Below, piece by piece: positions 9,483 to 17,499 of a DNA stretch of 64,000 nucleotides (positions are counted from its first letter, which is position 1; each line of letters begins with the position of its first letter). The stretch is from positions 5,977,501 to 6,041,500 of the forward strand of contig NZ_CP020370.1 in NCBI RefSeq assembly GCF_002813775.1, in the 5' to 3' direction. This stretch comes from Candidatus Thiodictyon syntrophicum. Lineage in GTDB: Bacteria; Pseudomonadota; Gammaproteobacteria; Chromatiales; Chromatiaceae. Both the position numbers and the translations under genes were made by a program. Below the pieces are notes generated by a model. That model ran no database searches. It was not told the origin of the DNA and saw only the letters and a list, made by a program, of their open reading frames with translations.

Positions 9483-9510
9483 TTGACAGGATCGTCGCAG
9501 CGGCTATTTT
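9483..9510 (+). promoter_or_regulatory. Candidate sigma70 promoter
   Basis: A perfect -35 TTGACA (9483-9488), a 16-bp spacer and TATTTT (9505-9510). It lies 34 bases upstream of the small ORF at 9545 and in an unusually AT-rich patch for this window. Confidence 0.5.
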
Positions 9511-9544
9511 TCGGTTATATCAATCCCGACTGAAACAGTACACC

Positions 9545-9712
9545 ATGATCAACCTGACGAGCATCCTGCGTCCGACACGGGCCGCCGCAAACCGCCGGGC
9601 AGCGCTGCGGGAACGCACGCGCACACGCATCGCAGAGGATCGCGCCGAGGCGATTGCAGCAGAACCGGGACGACCCAGCGCGCCGCGACGCACGGCCGAG
9701 CGATTACAGTAA
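9545..9712 (+). CDS. Possible small basic protein (55 aa)
   Basis: ATG 9545 to TAA 9712. The product is very Arg/Ala-rich (MINLTSILRPTRAAANRRAA at the N terminus, then RERTRTRIAED). The length, the hydrophobic start followed by an Arg-rich helix and the strong promoter-like sequence upstream recall DUF1127-type small proteins, but the conserved DUF1127 C-terminal motif is absent. Coding potential is uncertain in such GC-rich DNA. Confidence 0.3.
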   Translation: MINLTSILRPTRAAANRRAALRERTRTRIAEDRAEAIAAEPGRPSAPRRTAERLQ

Positions 9713-9911
9713 CCCGTCTCAGGACCTTCGTCGGACCGGCGCTCACGCCGTGTCGCTTCCGGCTCCCGGGCGTCAGTGCTCATCGTGATGCTCCAGTGAG
9801 CATCGGGAACAGCTCCCGGTTCTTGCGCAAGTCGGAGCCGGCCCCGAGTAGCTGCGCAGTGGTGAATTCCAACACCGCGCTCCCCCGTGCGGCCCGTCGC
9901 GGCCCGGGTGC

Positions 9912-12809
9912 TCAGCCGGCTTCCGACTCCGCCGCCCGACCGCCCGACGCCCCGACCGCCAGGGCCTGGCGCACCCGTTCCACCCGCGTCTGAAGGGCCG
10001 CGTCACGGGGCGCGGGGCCCAGCAGATACCAGGCGCGCAGCAGGTCGGCGGCGCCGCGCAGGCTGTCCGCCTCGCCCTCGCTCATGCGCTCGGCGAGTCG
10101 GCTGACCTGGAGCCGCAACCGCTCCTGGGCCAGGGCCGGGGGGGATTCCACCCCGGCGGCAACCTCCAACTCCAGGCACAGCCGTTCGCGCCGCTCGCGG
10201 TTGGCCACGGCAAGGTCGTGCAGCGCGGCCAGTCGCGCCGGGTCGGTCGCGGCCTCCAGGGCGGCGCGGCGGCGCTCCTCGAGTGCCTCCTGCTGGCCCC
10301 GGTCCGGCAGTTCCGGCAGGCTGGCCCATTCCTGCTCGCCGAGACCTGGGTCGACGGGGGCGGCCGCCGGGTCCAACAGGCGCTCCTCCAGGGCCTCGCA
10401 CAGGGCCGCCCGGTGGATCAGCAGGTCGAAGAGCGCGCGCCCGGCGACGTCTTCGAGCGCCTGGCGGCGTTGGTTCAGCCGCCCCAGCGCCTCTTGCCAG
10501 CGGCGATTCAGGGCGGCGACGGCGGGCCGCGGGACCGGAATGGATTCGGCCTCCCGCCAGCGTTGCTCAAGGTCGCGCTGGGCCGCAGCCAGACGGCGCG
10601 GGTCCGTCTGCGACTCGGCGCAGGCCAGGGCCTCGTCGCACAGGGCCTCGCGGGCGGCCAGGTTGGCGGCCAACTCGCCGCGTTGCGCCTGGTGCTGCGC
10701 CGCCCGGCGCTCGAAGACGAGATCGCAGGCGGCGCGGAAACTCTGCCACAGGCGGTTCTCGTCGCGCTGCCGGGCCGGGACCGTGGTGCACCACTGGCGC
10801 TGAAGGTCCTTGGTCTCGTTGATGGCGGCGTCCAGGTCCGGGTGCTCGGCGAGGGTTCGCACGCGCTCGATCAGGCCGCGTTTGAGGCCTTGATTGCGCG
10901 CCCGCTCCGCCTCGAGGCGTTGGTCCATGGAGGTGATGGCCTCATGGTAGCGGCGTTCCAGCCGCCGCCGCTCACGGGGTTCGCAGGGGCCGATCAGGGA
11001 CCAGGCGTGGCGGACCTCACGCTCGGCACGCATGACGCGCTTCCACTCCACCCGCTCCCAGTCGATCCGGGACAGGAAGGTCTCGAGCTCGCCGCACACC
11101 TGCTCGCGGGCAGCGCGGTTGCTGTCCTGTTCCGCGGCCTGGAGCGCGAGCAGCGGGCGCACCCGCTCGGCGACCGCGGCGGAGGCCTGGTGGAAGCGCT
11201 CCCACAGTGGCTTGTTGGCGGGGGAGCCGGCCCGCTCCACCTCCTGCCAGTCGGTCTTGAGGACATGCAGACGCTCGGCCACCGCCGCCAAGGGCAGGTC
11301 CTGCCCGCACAATGCCTCCATGGCCGCGCACAGGGCCTCGCGGTGCTGGTCCGCGCCCCAGCGGCGCCAGTGTTGCAGGTCGCGCAGCCGCGGACTTAGG
11401 GCGCGCAGCCGGGCCCCCAGGTCCGCGGTGGCGCCCTTGGGCAGGCCGCTCGACGCGATCAGGTCCAGGGCGGCCTGGAGGCTTTGGTGGATGGGATCGG
11501 CCTTCTTGAGTTCGCCGGCCTCCACCAGCGCGGCGAGCGCGTCGAGGCGGGCGGGGATCTCGGCCAGGCGCTGTTCGGCGTGCCGCCGCTGGCCCTGGAG
11601 TCGCGCCTGGAGGCGCTCGACCAGCGCGCTGAAGGCGGCGCACGGCTGCGCGGCGCTCGCGTCCGCCGCGAGCCCCAGGGCGAGGGTCCGCCCCTGCTCG
11701 ATGAGGGCGAGGGTCTGGGGCAGGTCCAGCGGCTTGGACTCCTTGAGGACCTGTTCGGCCCGGGCGACGACATTGCGCAGCCGCTCGCATTGGCGGCCGC
11801 GCTCGGTCAGCGTCTGCCACGCGGTCTGCGCGGCCTCGAGGTGCTGGTTGAAACGCTGGTCGAGGCCGCGCTGTTCGGCGTCCGGCAGGGGTTCCAGGTC
11901 CTTCCAGGCGGCGGCCACGAGGTCCCGAGCCGTGCGGATCGCCGCCGCGGCGTCGAGCGCCGCGATCCCCGCCGCCTCGACGATCAGGGTCTCGCGCGCG
12001 GCCCGCAGCGCCGTGCGTGACTCCTGGGCCGCGAGCTGGGCGGCGTTGGCGGCCCGGTAGGCAGCCTCGGCGGCGATGAATTGGGCGCGGGCGGCGCCGT
12101 AGCGGCGCTCCCACTCCGGCTCGGCCTGGGCGGCGATCTGGGCCCACTGGCCGTCCAGGTGTTCGAGCAGGGCGCGGTCCTGGGTCCACTGCTGCAGGTG
12201 GCCCAGACGCTCCGCCCGCTCGCAGAGGTCGGCACACCGGGCGGCGATGCGCCGAGGCTCCTCGTCGCGCTCGAGTTGGCGCCGCAGTTTCTCGCGCGCC
12301 ACGCGGTAGACCGCCTTGTCCTTCTTGCCGATCTGCCGGACCACCTGCTCCAGGCACTGCCGGTCCTCGAGCCGGGCCACGGCCGCGCCCCGATTGGCGG
12401 TCAGGCTGTCATGCAGGGCGCAGTCCGCCAGTACCGCGGGGCTGGCGATCCGCTCGATCGCGGCGCGGCGCACCGGACCGTCCGTCCCCTCACGCGCCAG
12501 GTGTTCCAGGAGCCGCAGGTCCGCGACCGCGGCGAGTTCGGCCAGCCGGTCGGCCAGCGACAGCTCGGCCCCTTCGGTGCCGGCCAGCAGGCTGCGATAA
12601 CGCGCGAAGGCGATCTCGCGCACGGCGGCGTCATCGTCATCGGTGAGGATCGCACGCAGGTGCGGCAGGCTCGTCAGGCGTCGCAGCGCGTCAAGCCTGA
12701 CGCCGCGATCACCGCGGCCCAGCGCCAGCTCCAGCAGGTTCTCCGGCGGCCTTCTCTGCTCGATAGCCTGGCGCGTCTTCTTCAGAAAGCGATCGAATAG
12801 CATCTGCAC
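9912..12809 (-). CDS. DUF349 domain-containing protein (965 aa)
   Basis: A long, almost entirely helical, charged protein. Residues 1-200 look like HEAT-type helical repeats (LLELALGRGDRGVRLDALRR, VREIAFARYRSLLAG, GPVRRAAIERIASP). The centre and C terminus contain repeated DUF349 units, recognisable by W...F...(R/C) patterns such as LKTDWQEVERAGSPANKPLW, LWERFHQASAAV and LWQSFRAACDLVFERR. No enzyme motif, signal peptide or membrane segment. DUF349 proteins of Proteobacteria are conserved but poorly understood. It is monocistronic or leads a unit with nothing downstream on its strand. Confidence 0.85.
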   Translation of the reverse strand: MQMLFDRFLKKTRQAIEQRRPPENLLELALGRGDRGVRLDALRRLTSLPHLRAILTDDDDAAVREIAFARYRSLLAGTEGAELSLADRLAELAAVADLRLLEHLAREGTDGPVRRAAIERIASPAVLADCALHDSLTANRGAAVARLEDRQCLEQVVRQIGKKDKAVYRVAREKLRRQLERDEEPRRIAARCADLCERAERLGHLQQWTQDRALLEHLDGQWAQIAAQAEPEWERRYGAARAQFIAAEAAYRAANAAQLAAQESRTALRAARETLIVEAAGIAALDAAAAIRTARDLVAAAWKDLEPLPDAEQRGLDQRFNQHLEAAQTAWQTLTERGRQCERLRNVVARAEQVLKESKPLDLPQTLALIEQGRTLALGLAADASAAQPCAAFSALVERLQARLQGQRRHAEQRLAEIPARLDALAALVEAGELKKADPIHQSLQAALDLIASSGLPKGATADLGARLRALSPRLRDLQHWRRWGADQHREALCAAMEALCGQDLPLAAVAERLHVLKTDWQEVERAGSPANKPLWERFHQASAAVAERVRPLLALQAAEQDSNRAAREQVCGELETFLSRIDWERVEWKRVMRAEREVRHAWSLIGPCEPRERRRLERRYHEAITSMDQRLEAERARNQGLKRGLIERVRTLAEHPDLDAAINETKDLQRQWCTTVPARQRDENRLWQSFRAACDLVFERRAAQHQAQRGELAANLAAREALCDEALACAESQTDPRRLAAAQRDLEQRWREAESIPVPRPAVAALNRRWQEALGRLNQRRQALEDVAGRALFDLLIHRAALCEALEERLLDPAAAPVDPGLGEQEWASLPELPDRGQQEALEERRRAALEAATDPARLAALHDLAVANRERRERLCLELEVAAGVESPPALAQERLRLQVSRLAERMSEGEADSLRGAADLLRAWYLLGPAPRDAALQTRVERVRQALAVGASGGRAAESEAG

Positions 12810-12887
12810 TCAGTCCGCGGCTGTTTCCTTAACCCGGCATTGTACCCGAGCGGCCCCGGGGGCCGGGGTTTGATCCGCGCGCCGGGG

Positions 12888-13556
12888 CTACAAGGGCGCG
12901 TCGTCCAGGCCGTCACCCGCGGCCGCCAGCCCGACGAAGGGATTGGTGCGGCGCTCGGTGCCGAAGGTCGACATGGGTCCGTGTCCGGAGATGAACCGCA
13001 CCTCGTCACCCAGGGGGAAGAGTCGGTGCGTGATGGATTCGATGAGTTGCCGGTGGTTGCCGCGCGGGAAGTCCGTCCGCCCGATGCTGCCCGCAAACAG
13101 CACGTCCCCGACCTGGGCCAGTTTCCCCGCGGCGTGGAAAAAGACGATATGCCCTGGGGTATGCCCGGGGCAGTGCAGGACTTGCAGGGTGGCCTCGCCC
13201 ACCGGGATGGTGTCGCCCTGCTCCAGCCACTGATCGGGCTCGAAGGGGCGCAGGGGCGCGACGCCAAACATCTCGCACTGCCGATCCAGCCCGCGGATCA
13301 GGAAGGCGTCGTCGCGGTGGGGACCGCACACCGGCAGGTGCAGGTGCTCGACCAGCTCGGCCGTGGCGCCGACGTGGTCCAGGTGTCCGTGGGTCAACAG
13401 GATGCGCTCGGGCTCGAGCTTCAGCTCCGCGATCAGGCGCAGGATGCGCGGCGCCTCGCCGCCGGGGTCGATGATCACGGCGCGGCGCGTCGCGGTGCAC
13501 CACAGGAGCGTGCAATTCTGTTGGAAGGGGGTGACGGGAAGGATACGGAAGTCCAT
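12888..13556 (-). CDS. MBL-fold metallo-hydrolase, glyoxalase II-like (YcbL/GloC type)
   Basis: A 222-aa metallo-beta-lactamase-fold hydrolase. From ATG 13556 the protein begins MDFRILPVTPFQQNCTLLW, the usual start of the family; an upstream in-frame ATG at 13589 adds 11 unconserved residues. The di-metal site shows THGHLDH (about residues 55-61), a His in CPGHTPGH, an Asp in VGDVLFAGSIGRTD and a His in ISGHGP. Small glyoxalase II-like enzymes hydrolyse thioesters such as S-lactoylglutathione in the cytoplasm. The substrate is inferred from the family only. Confidence 0.88.
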   Translation of the reverse strand: MDFRILPVTPFQQNCTLLWCTATRRAVIIDPGGEAPRILRLIAELKLEPERILLTHGHLDHVGATAELVEHLHLPVCGPHRDDAFLIRGLDRQCEMFGVAPLRPFEPDQWLEQGDTIPVGEATLQVLHCPGHTPGHIVFFHAAGKLAQVGDVLFAGSIGRTDFPRGNHRQLIESITHRLFPLGDEVRFISGHGPMSTFGTERRTNPFVGLAAAGDGLDDAPL

Positions 13557-13632
13557 GACGCTCTCGCTGCGGGGTGGAGTTGCCGCCATGGTTCCACCCC
13601 GGGGACCGGATGTCCAGACGGCGCGCCGCGCC

Positions 13633-13738
13633 GGGTGCGATCAGATCTGATGTGGTGACCGGGATCCCGGGTACGCTGTCGTTGTCGTTGTCGTAATCGA
13701 ATAATCCGACCACGATTACGACAACGACAACGACAACG
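13633..13738. repeat. Family A palindromic repeat (copy A1)
   Basis: Starts with the flank gggtgcgatcagatctga and continues into gtgaccgggatcccgggta, followed by a perfect 22-bp stem (13678-13699 with 13713-13734) made of GTCGTT units on one side and AACGAC units on the other, around a 13-base loop. The same flank and stem recur at 26585 and 63729. Confidence 0.85.
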
Positions 13739-13759
13739 GTCGGCCCCCGGGCGCCCCCG

Positions 13760-13996
13760 TCAGCCCCGCAGGATGCGGTAGAGGCGGTCTTTGAGCACCA
13801 GTCGCTCCTTCTTCAACTCCTCGATGGTCTCGTCGGCCACCGGGATACCCAACTCCTCGAGTTGGCGCACGCGGGCGTCCAAGTCGTCGTAATCGTTCAT
13901 CAGGTGGGCAAAGTCCGGGTTGGACGCGCGCAGGCCCTCGATCTTACCTTCCAACTCCGGAAACTCGTGCAGGAGGTTGTGGGGTTCGCCAAGCAT
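13760..13996 (-). CDS. DUF465 family protein (YdcH-like), 78 aa
   Basis: A short coiled-coil protein. Residues 1-20 (MLGEPHNLLHEFPELEGKIE) and the run NPDFAHLMNDYDDLDARV, with ELKKERLVLKDRLYRIL at the end, are the hallmarks of DUF465/YdcH. Length matches the family. These small cytosolic proteins are widespread in Proteobacteria and have no agreed function. Confidence 0.88.
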   Translation of the reverse strand: MLGEPHNLLHEFPELEGKIEGLRASNPDFAHLMNDYDDLDARVRQLEELGIPVADETIEELKKERLVLKDRLYRILRG

Positions 13997-14305
13997 TGGA
14001 GCCGTTCCTCTTCAGGTTCATGCCCACCACGCGACGCGGCGGTGGGTCGATGGATGGGGTCTGGTCGGTCGGGTCCCGTCGCCGGATCAGGTAACCAGAT
14101 CAGGTAACCGGACCACGAGACTGGGGAGCCGATCCGGCCGCAGGGCCGGCTTCGGTGCGTCGCGGTCAGCCGGGACCCGCGTGCGCGCCCCGGACGCCTG
14201 GCCCGGCACTCGCACCCGGACGTGACCGCCGGGTGCGCCGCTAGTCTACCCCAGGGGGACCGGGTTGAAATACCTTGGTCACAATGGGGCGCGCGGGCGC
14301 CGTGG
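13997..14305. other. Intergenic, nothing recognised
   Basis: 309 bp between two genes on the same strand. It has a short direct repeat (agatcaggtaacc at about 14087-14110) and otherwise only GC-rich sequence with no supported gene. Confidence 0.45.
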
Positions 14306-14818
14306 CTACTTGGTGTTGGCGTCCATCTGCTTGATCACCTCGTCGGTGATGTCGAGCGACTTGTCCAGATAGACGACGCCGGCCTGACTGCGCTCCACGA
14401 TCATGCCGAGCTTCTTCTGCTTGGCGATGGCCTCCACCGCCTTTTGGGCCGGCTCCAGGACCTCGCGGCCCCGCTCCTTCTGGGCCTTCATCAATTCCTG
14501 CTGGAAGGGCGCGGCGGCCGCCTCGAAGGCCGCGATCCGTTTCTTGATCTCGGCCTGGCGTTTCTCGACCTGCTCCTTGCTCATCAACGCGGACTCCTTC
14601 GCCAGACTCTTTTGGGCCTCGCGGATGGACTGCTCCTCCGCGCCGATCGGCTTGGCCTTGGGCTCGAAGTCCTTGCGCAGTTGCTCCTGGACCTTGGCCC
14701 CCACCTTGCTCTTTTCGATCACCTGCTGCATGTCCACATACCCCACGTCAGTGGCCTGGGCGACGGCCAACGGCAGGGCAAGGGTCAAGAGGGAGACAAG
14801 GCGGCGGCAGTTTGACAT
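14306..14818 (-). CDS. skp: OmpH/Skp-family periplasmic chaperone
   Basis: A 170-aa protein starting at ATG 14818 with a signal peptide (CRRLVSLLTLALPLAVAQA) cleaved before TDVGYVDMQQVIEKS. The mature protein opens with the conserved VGYVDMQQV strand, continues with long charged helices (SIREAQKSLAKES, EKRQAEIKKRIAAFE) that form the tentacles of Skp, and ends with the strand AIAKQKKLGMIVERSQAGVV and YLDKSLDITDEVIKQMD. Skp holds unfolded outer-membrane proteins in the periplasm for delivery to BamA. In many relatives it sits between bamA and lpxD; here it stands alone, so it may be a second OmpH-type paralogue. Confidence 0.82.
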   Translation of the reverse strand: MSNCRRLVSLLTLALPLAVAQATDVGYVDMQQVIEKSKVGAKVQEQLRKDFEPKAKPIGAEEQSIREAQKSLAKESALMSKEQVEKRQAEIKKRIAAFEAAAAPFQQELMKAQKERGREVLEPAQKAVEAIAKQKKLGMIVERSQAGVVYLDKSLDITDEVIKQMDANTK

Positions 14819-15141
14819 GAGTGGGACTCCGGGATTTGGGGGGCGAGTGGACGCGGATCGGCTGATACACTCGCGGCGAATGTTTGGCGCTGTACCTTGG
14901 TGGCTGGTCAGGGGGTTGAGCCCAGGGGCAGCCGGTAGCGGGCTCCCCGGGGACCCCAGGGGGCCGCCGCCGACCCTGACCGACGGCCGATGAGCGGGGA
15001 TTCTACCAGGACGCGCGAGCCAGCCCAATTGCGCATTGCCGCCGGGCGCGCCGTCCGCGGGCGCGGCCTTGAGCGTGCCGCGCTTGCGTCGGCGCCCCCG
15101 CTATCGGATGCTCTACGCCCTCGGGGCCGCGCCGGCCCATC
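14819..15141. other. Intergenic between divergent genes, nothing specific
   Basis: 323 bp separating skp from the DUF2058 gene. It must contain both promoters, but I see no convincing -35/-10 pair, palindrome or RNA gene. Confidence 0.4.
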
Positions 15142-15699
15142 ATGAAGGGTGGTGGCATCGTGGGTAACTCGCTTCAAGAGCAATTGTTGAAGGCCGGTCT
15201 GGTCAGCGAGCATCGGCTCAAGGAGACCCGCACGGACAAGCGCAAGACCGTCAAGCAGCCCGGCGGCCGGGCCGCCGCGGCCGACGACCCGGCGCGCCGG
15301 GCGGCCGCCGAGGCGCAGGCCGAGAAGGCGCGCAAGGACCGGGAACTCAACCTGCGACAACAGGAAGAGGCGCAGCAGCGTGCCCGGGAAAACGACATCC
15401 GCCAGTTGATCCATGCCCACCGTGTGGTCCGCGAGGGCGGCGACCTGGCCTACAACTTCACCGACGGCACCACGCTCAAGCGGCTCTATGTCAACCGGGA
15501 CCAGCACGCCCGCCTGGTGGACGGGCGCCTGGCCCTGGTGCGGCAGGACACTTTCTACGAGCTGGTGCCGACGCAGATCGCGCTGCGCCTGCGCGAGCGC
15601 GACGCCAGCCTGGTGCTGGTGCACAACCAGTCCACCGCCAAGCCCGCCGCGGACGACCCCTACGCGGAATTCCAGGTCCCGGACGACCTGATGTGGTGA
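15142..15699 (+). CDS. DUF2058 family protein (YaiL-like)
   Basis: A 185-aa protein with the family start NSLQEQLLKAGLVSEHRLKE, a Lys/Arg-rich linker, a coiled region (EKARKDRELNLRQQEEAQQR) and the C-terminal domain IRQLIHAHRVVREGGDLAYN through YELVPTQIALRLRERD, ending EFQVPDDLMW. ATG 15142 and GTG 15160 are both possible starts; the second begins six residues later at VGNSLQ and is closer to the family N terminus. Cytoplasmic, function unknown. Confidence 0.88.
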   Translation: MKGGGIVGNSLQEQLLKAGLVSEHRLKETRTDKRKTVKQPGGRAAAADDPARRAAAEAQAEKARKDRELNLRQQEEAQQRARENDIRQLIHAHRVVREGGDLAYNFTDGTTLKRLYVNRDQHARLVDGRLALVRQDTFYELVPTQIALRLRERDASLVLVHNQSTAKPAADDPYAEFQVPDDLMW

Positions 15700-15784
15700 C
15701 GGCGCCCGCCGGGCGGTCCGGTCGCGCCCTCGCCCCCGCCGCACCTGAACCCCGGAAAGAGTGATTATCCGCATAGGAGCCGCC

Positions 15785-16525
15785 ATGTCTGATCCCGCCA
15801 ACCACAAGCTCGCCGTTCTGATCGACGCCGACAACGCCCAGGCGAGCATCATCGAGGGCCTGCTGGCGGAGGTCGCCAAGTACGGCACCGCCCACGTCAA
15901 ACGCATCTATGGGGACTGGACACTGCCCAACCTGGGTTCCTGGAAGGAGACCCTGCTCAAGCACTCCATCCAACCCATGCAGCAGTTCCGCTACACCACG
16001 GGCAAGAACGCGACCGACGGGGCCATGATGATCGACGCCATGGACCTGCTCTATTCGCGCAACGTCGATGGTTTCTGCATCGTCTCCAGCGACAGCGACT
16101 TCACCCGGCTCGCCTCGCGCCTGCGCGAATCGGGCATGACCGTCTACGGCTTCGGCGAGCAGAAGACCCCGGGGCCCTTCGTCGCGGCCTGCGACAAGTT
16201 CGTCTACACCGAGGTGCTGCGTGAAGAGGCGGCAAGCGATGCCAGCTCCCGGACGACCGCCAAGGAGCTCAAGGGCGACACCCGTCTGGTGGCACTGCTG
16301 CGCAGCGCCGCCGACAGTGTCGCGGATGACGCGGGCTGGGCCGGTCTGGGGGCCATGGGCTCGGCCATCGTCAAGCGCAGTCCCGAGTTCGACTCGCGCA
16401 ACTACGGCTATGCCAAACTGAGCGGCCTGTTGAAGGCAATCGGTCTCTTCACCCTGGAGGAGCGGGTGGTGGGCCGCGGACCCCACAAGGCGATCTATGT
16501 GCGCGCCGCCGGCGGGCGCGACTGA
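15785..16525 (+). CDS. NYN domain protein (LabA/DUF88-like) with C-terminal OST-HTH/LOTUS domain
   Basis: ATG 15785 follows AGGAG by a few bases; an in-frame GTG at 15761 would add eight residues. Residues 8-150 form a PIN-like NYN nuclease domain with its acidic set: VLIDADN at the start, TDGAMMIDAMDLLYS, and IVSSDSDFTRLA. The C-terminal part (DTRLVALLRSAADS to RSPEFDSRNYGYAKLSGLL, then LFTLEERV) matches an OST-HTH/LOTUS RNA-binding domain. Such proteins are predicted ribonucleases acting on RNA-protein complexes. It is followed 14 bases later by the TatD gene, suggesting co-transcription. Confidence 0.87.
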   Translation: MSDPANHKLAVLIDADNAQASIIEGLLAEVAKYGTAHVKRIYGDWTLPNLGSWKETLLKHSIQPMQQFRYTTGKNATDGAMMIDAMDLLYSRNVDGFCIVSSDSDFTRLASRLRESGMTVYGFGEQKTPGPFVAACDKFVYTEVLREEAASDASSRTTAKELKGDTRLVALLRSAADSVADDAGWAGLGAMGSAIVKRSPEFDSRNYGYAKLSGLLKAIGLFTLEERVVGRGPHKAIYVRAAGGRD

Positions 16526-16539
16526 AGAGCGCCGGCCGC

Positions 16540-17328
16540 ATGGACCTGATCGACACCCACTGCCACCTGGACTGCCCCGAGTTCGACCCGGACCGGGCCG
16601 CGGTGCTCGTGCGCACCCGCGCCGCCGGGGTGGCGCAACTGGTGATCCCGGCCATCCACCGCGCGGGTTGGCCGGGGCTGCTGGCGCTGTGTGAGACAGA
16701 TGCGGCGCTTTACCCGGCCCTGGGCCTGCACCCGGTCTATCTGGAGCAGCACCGCGATGCCGACCTCCCGGCCCTGGAACGGGCCATCGTGGACAAGCGG
16801 CCACTGGCGATCGGTGAGATCGGGCTCGACTACTTTGTCCGGGAACTGGATCGGGACCGCCAACAGGCCCTGTTCGAGGCCCAACTCGCGATTGCCCGGT
16901 CCGCCGACCTGCCGGTGCTGCTGCATGTGCGCAAGGCCCACGAGCAGGTGTTGGCGGCACTCAAGCGCTGCCCGGTGCGCGGCGGTATCGCCCACGCCTT
17001 CAGCGGCGGGATCGCAGAGGCGCGCCGCTATCTGGACCTGGGCTTTGCGCTCGGCTTCGGCGGTATGCTGACCTTCGAGCGCTCCACAAAGCTGCGCGCC
17101 CTGGCCGCCGCCCTGCAGCTGGACGCCATTGTCCTTGAGACCGACGCCCCGGACCTGACCGTGGCCGCGCATCGCGGCGAGCGCAACAGCCCCGAATACC
17201 TGCCGGATGTCCTCGCCGCCCTGGCGCAGGTGCGCGGCGAGCCGACGGACTTGCTGGCCGCCAAGACCACCCTCAACGCCAAGGCCGTCCTTGGACTGCC
17301 CGCGCCTCAACCCGACGCATTATCTTAA
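16540..17328 (+). CDS. TatD-family metal-dependent hydrolase (YjjV-like)
   Basis: A 262-aa TIM-barrel hydrolase. Metal ligands are visible in DTHCHLD (residues 5-11), GEIGLDY (about 90), LLHVRKAHEQ (about 127), HAFSG (about 151) and ETDAPD (about 200). Family members are 3'-5' DNA exonucleases or related phosphoesterases in the cytoplasm. The wording around the HAFSG motif and the short loop before it suit the YjjV branch rather than TatD itself. It probably shares a transcript with the NYN protein upstream. Confidence 0.88.
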   Translation: MDLIDTHCHLDCPEFDPDRAAVLVRTRAAGVAQLVIPAIHRAGWPGLLALCETDAALYPALGLHPVYLEQHRDADLPALERAIVDKRPLAIGEIGLDYFVRELDRDRQQALFEAQLAIARSADLPVLLHVRKAHEQVLAALKRCPVRGGIAHAFSGGIAEARRYLDLGFALGFGGMLTFERSTKLRALAAALQLDAIVLETDAPDLTVAAHRGERNSPEYLPDVLAALAQVRGEPTDLLAAKTTLNAKAVLGLPAPQPDALS

Positions 17329-17437
17329 AAACCCAGACAAATCGCCGAGACGCGGAGAACGCAGAGCAAGGGAGGGAAACCCTGAGACCGACCGAGATTG
17401 TTGCTGATGCCGTCAGCATCACCGAATCCAAAGTCCC

Positions 17438-17460
17438 ATTTGCGTTTATTTGCGGACAAC
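17438..17460 (+). repeat. Family B repeat motif (single arm, B1)
   Basis: One copy of the motif written here as tttgcgtttatttgcggac, with no opposing arm close by. It lies in the leader of the ABC transporter gene. Confidence 0.6.
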
Positions 17461-17499
17461 CATCTTCCTGCTGCAACGAAGCACCGAGACCGGCACGAC

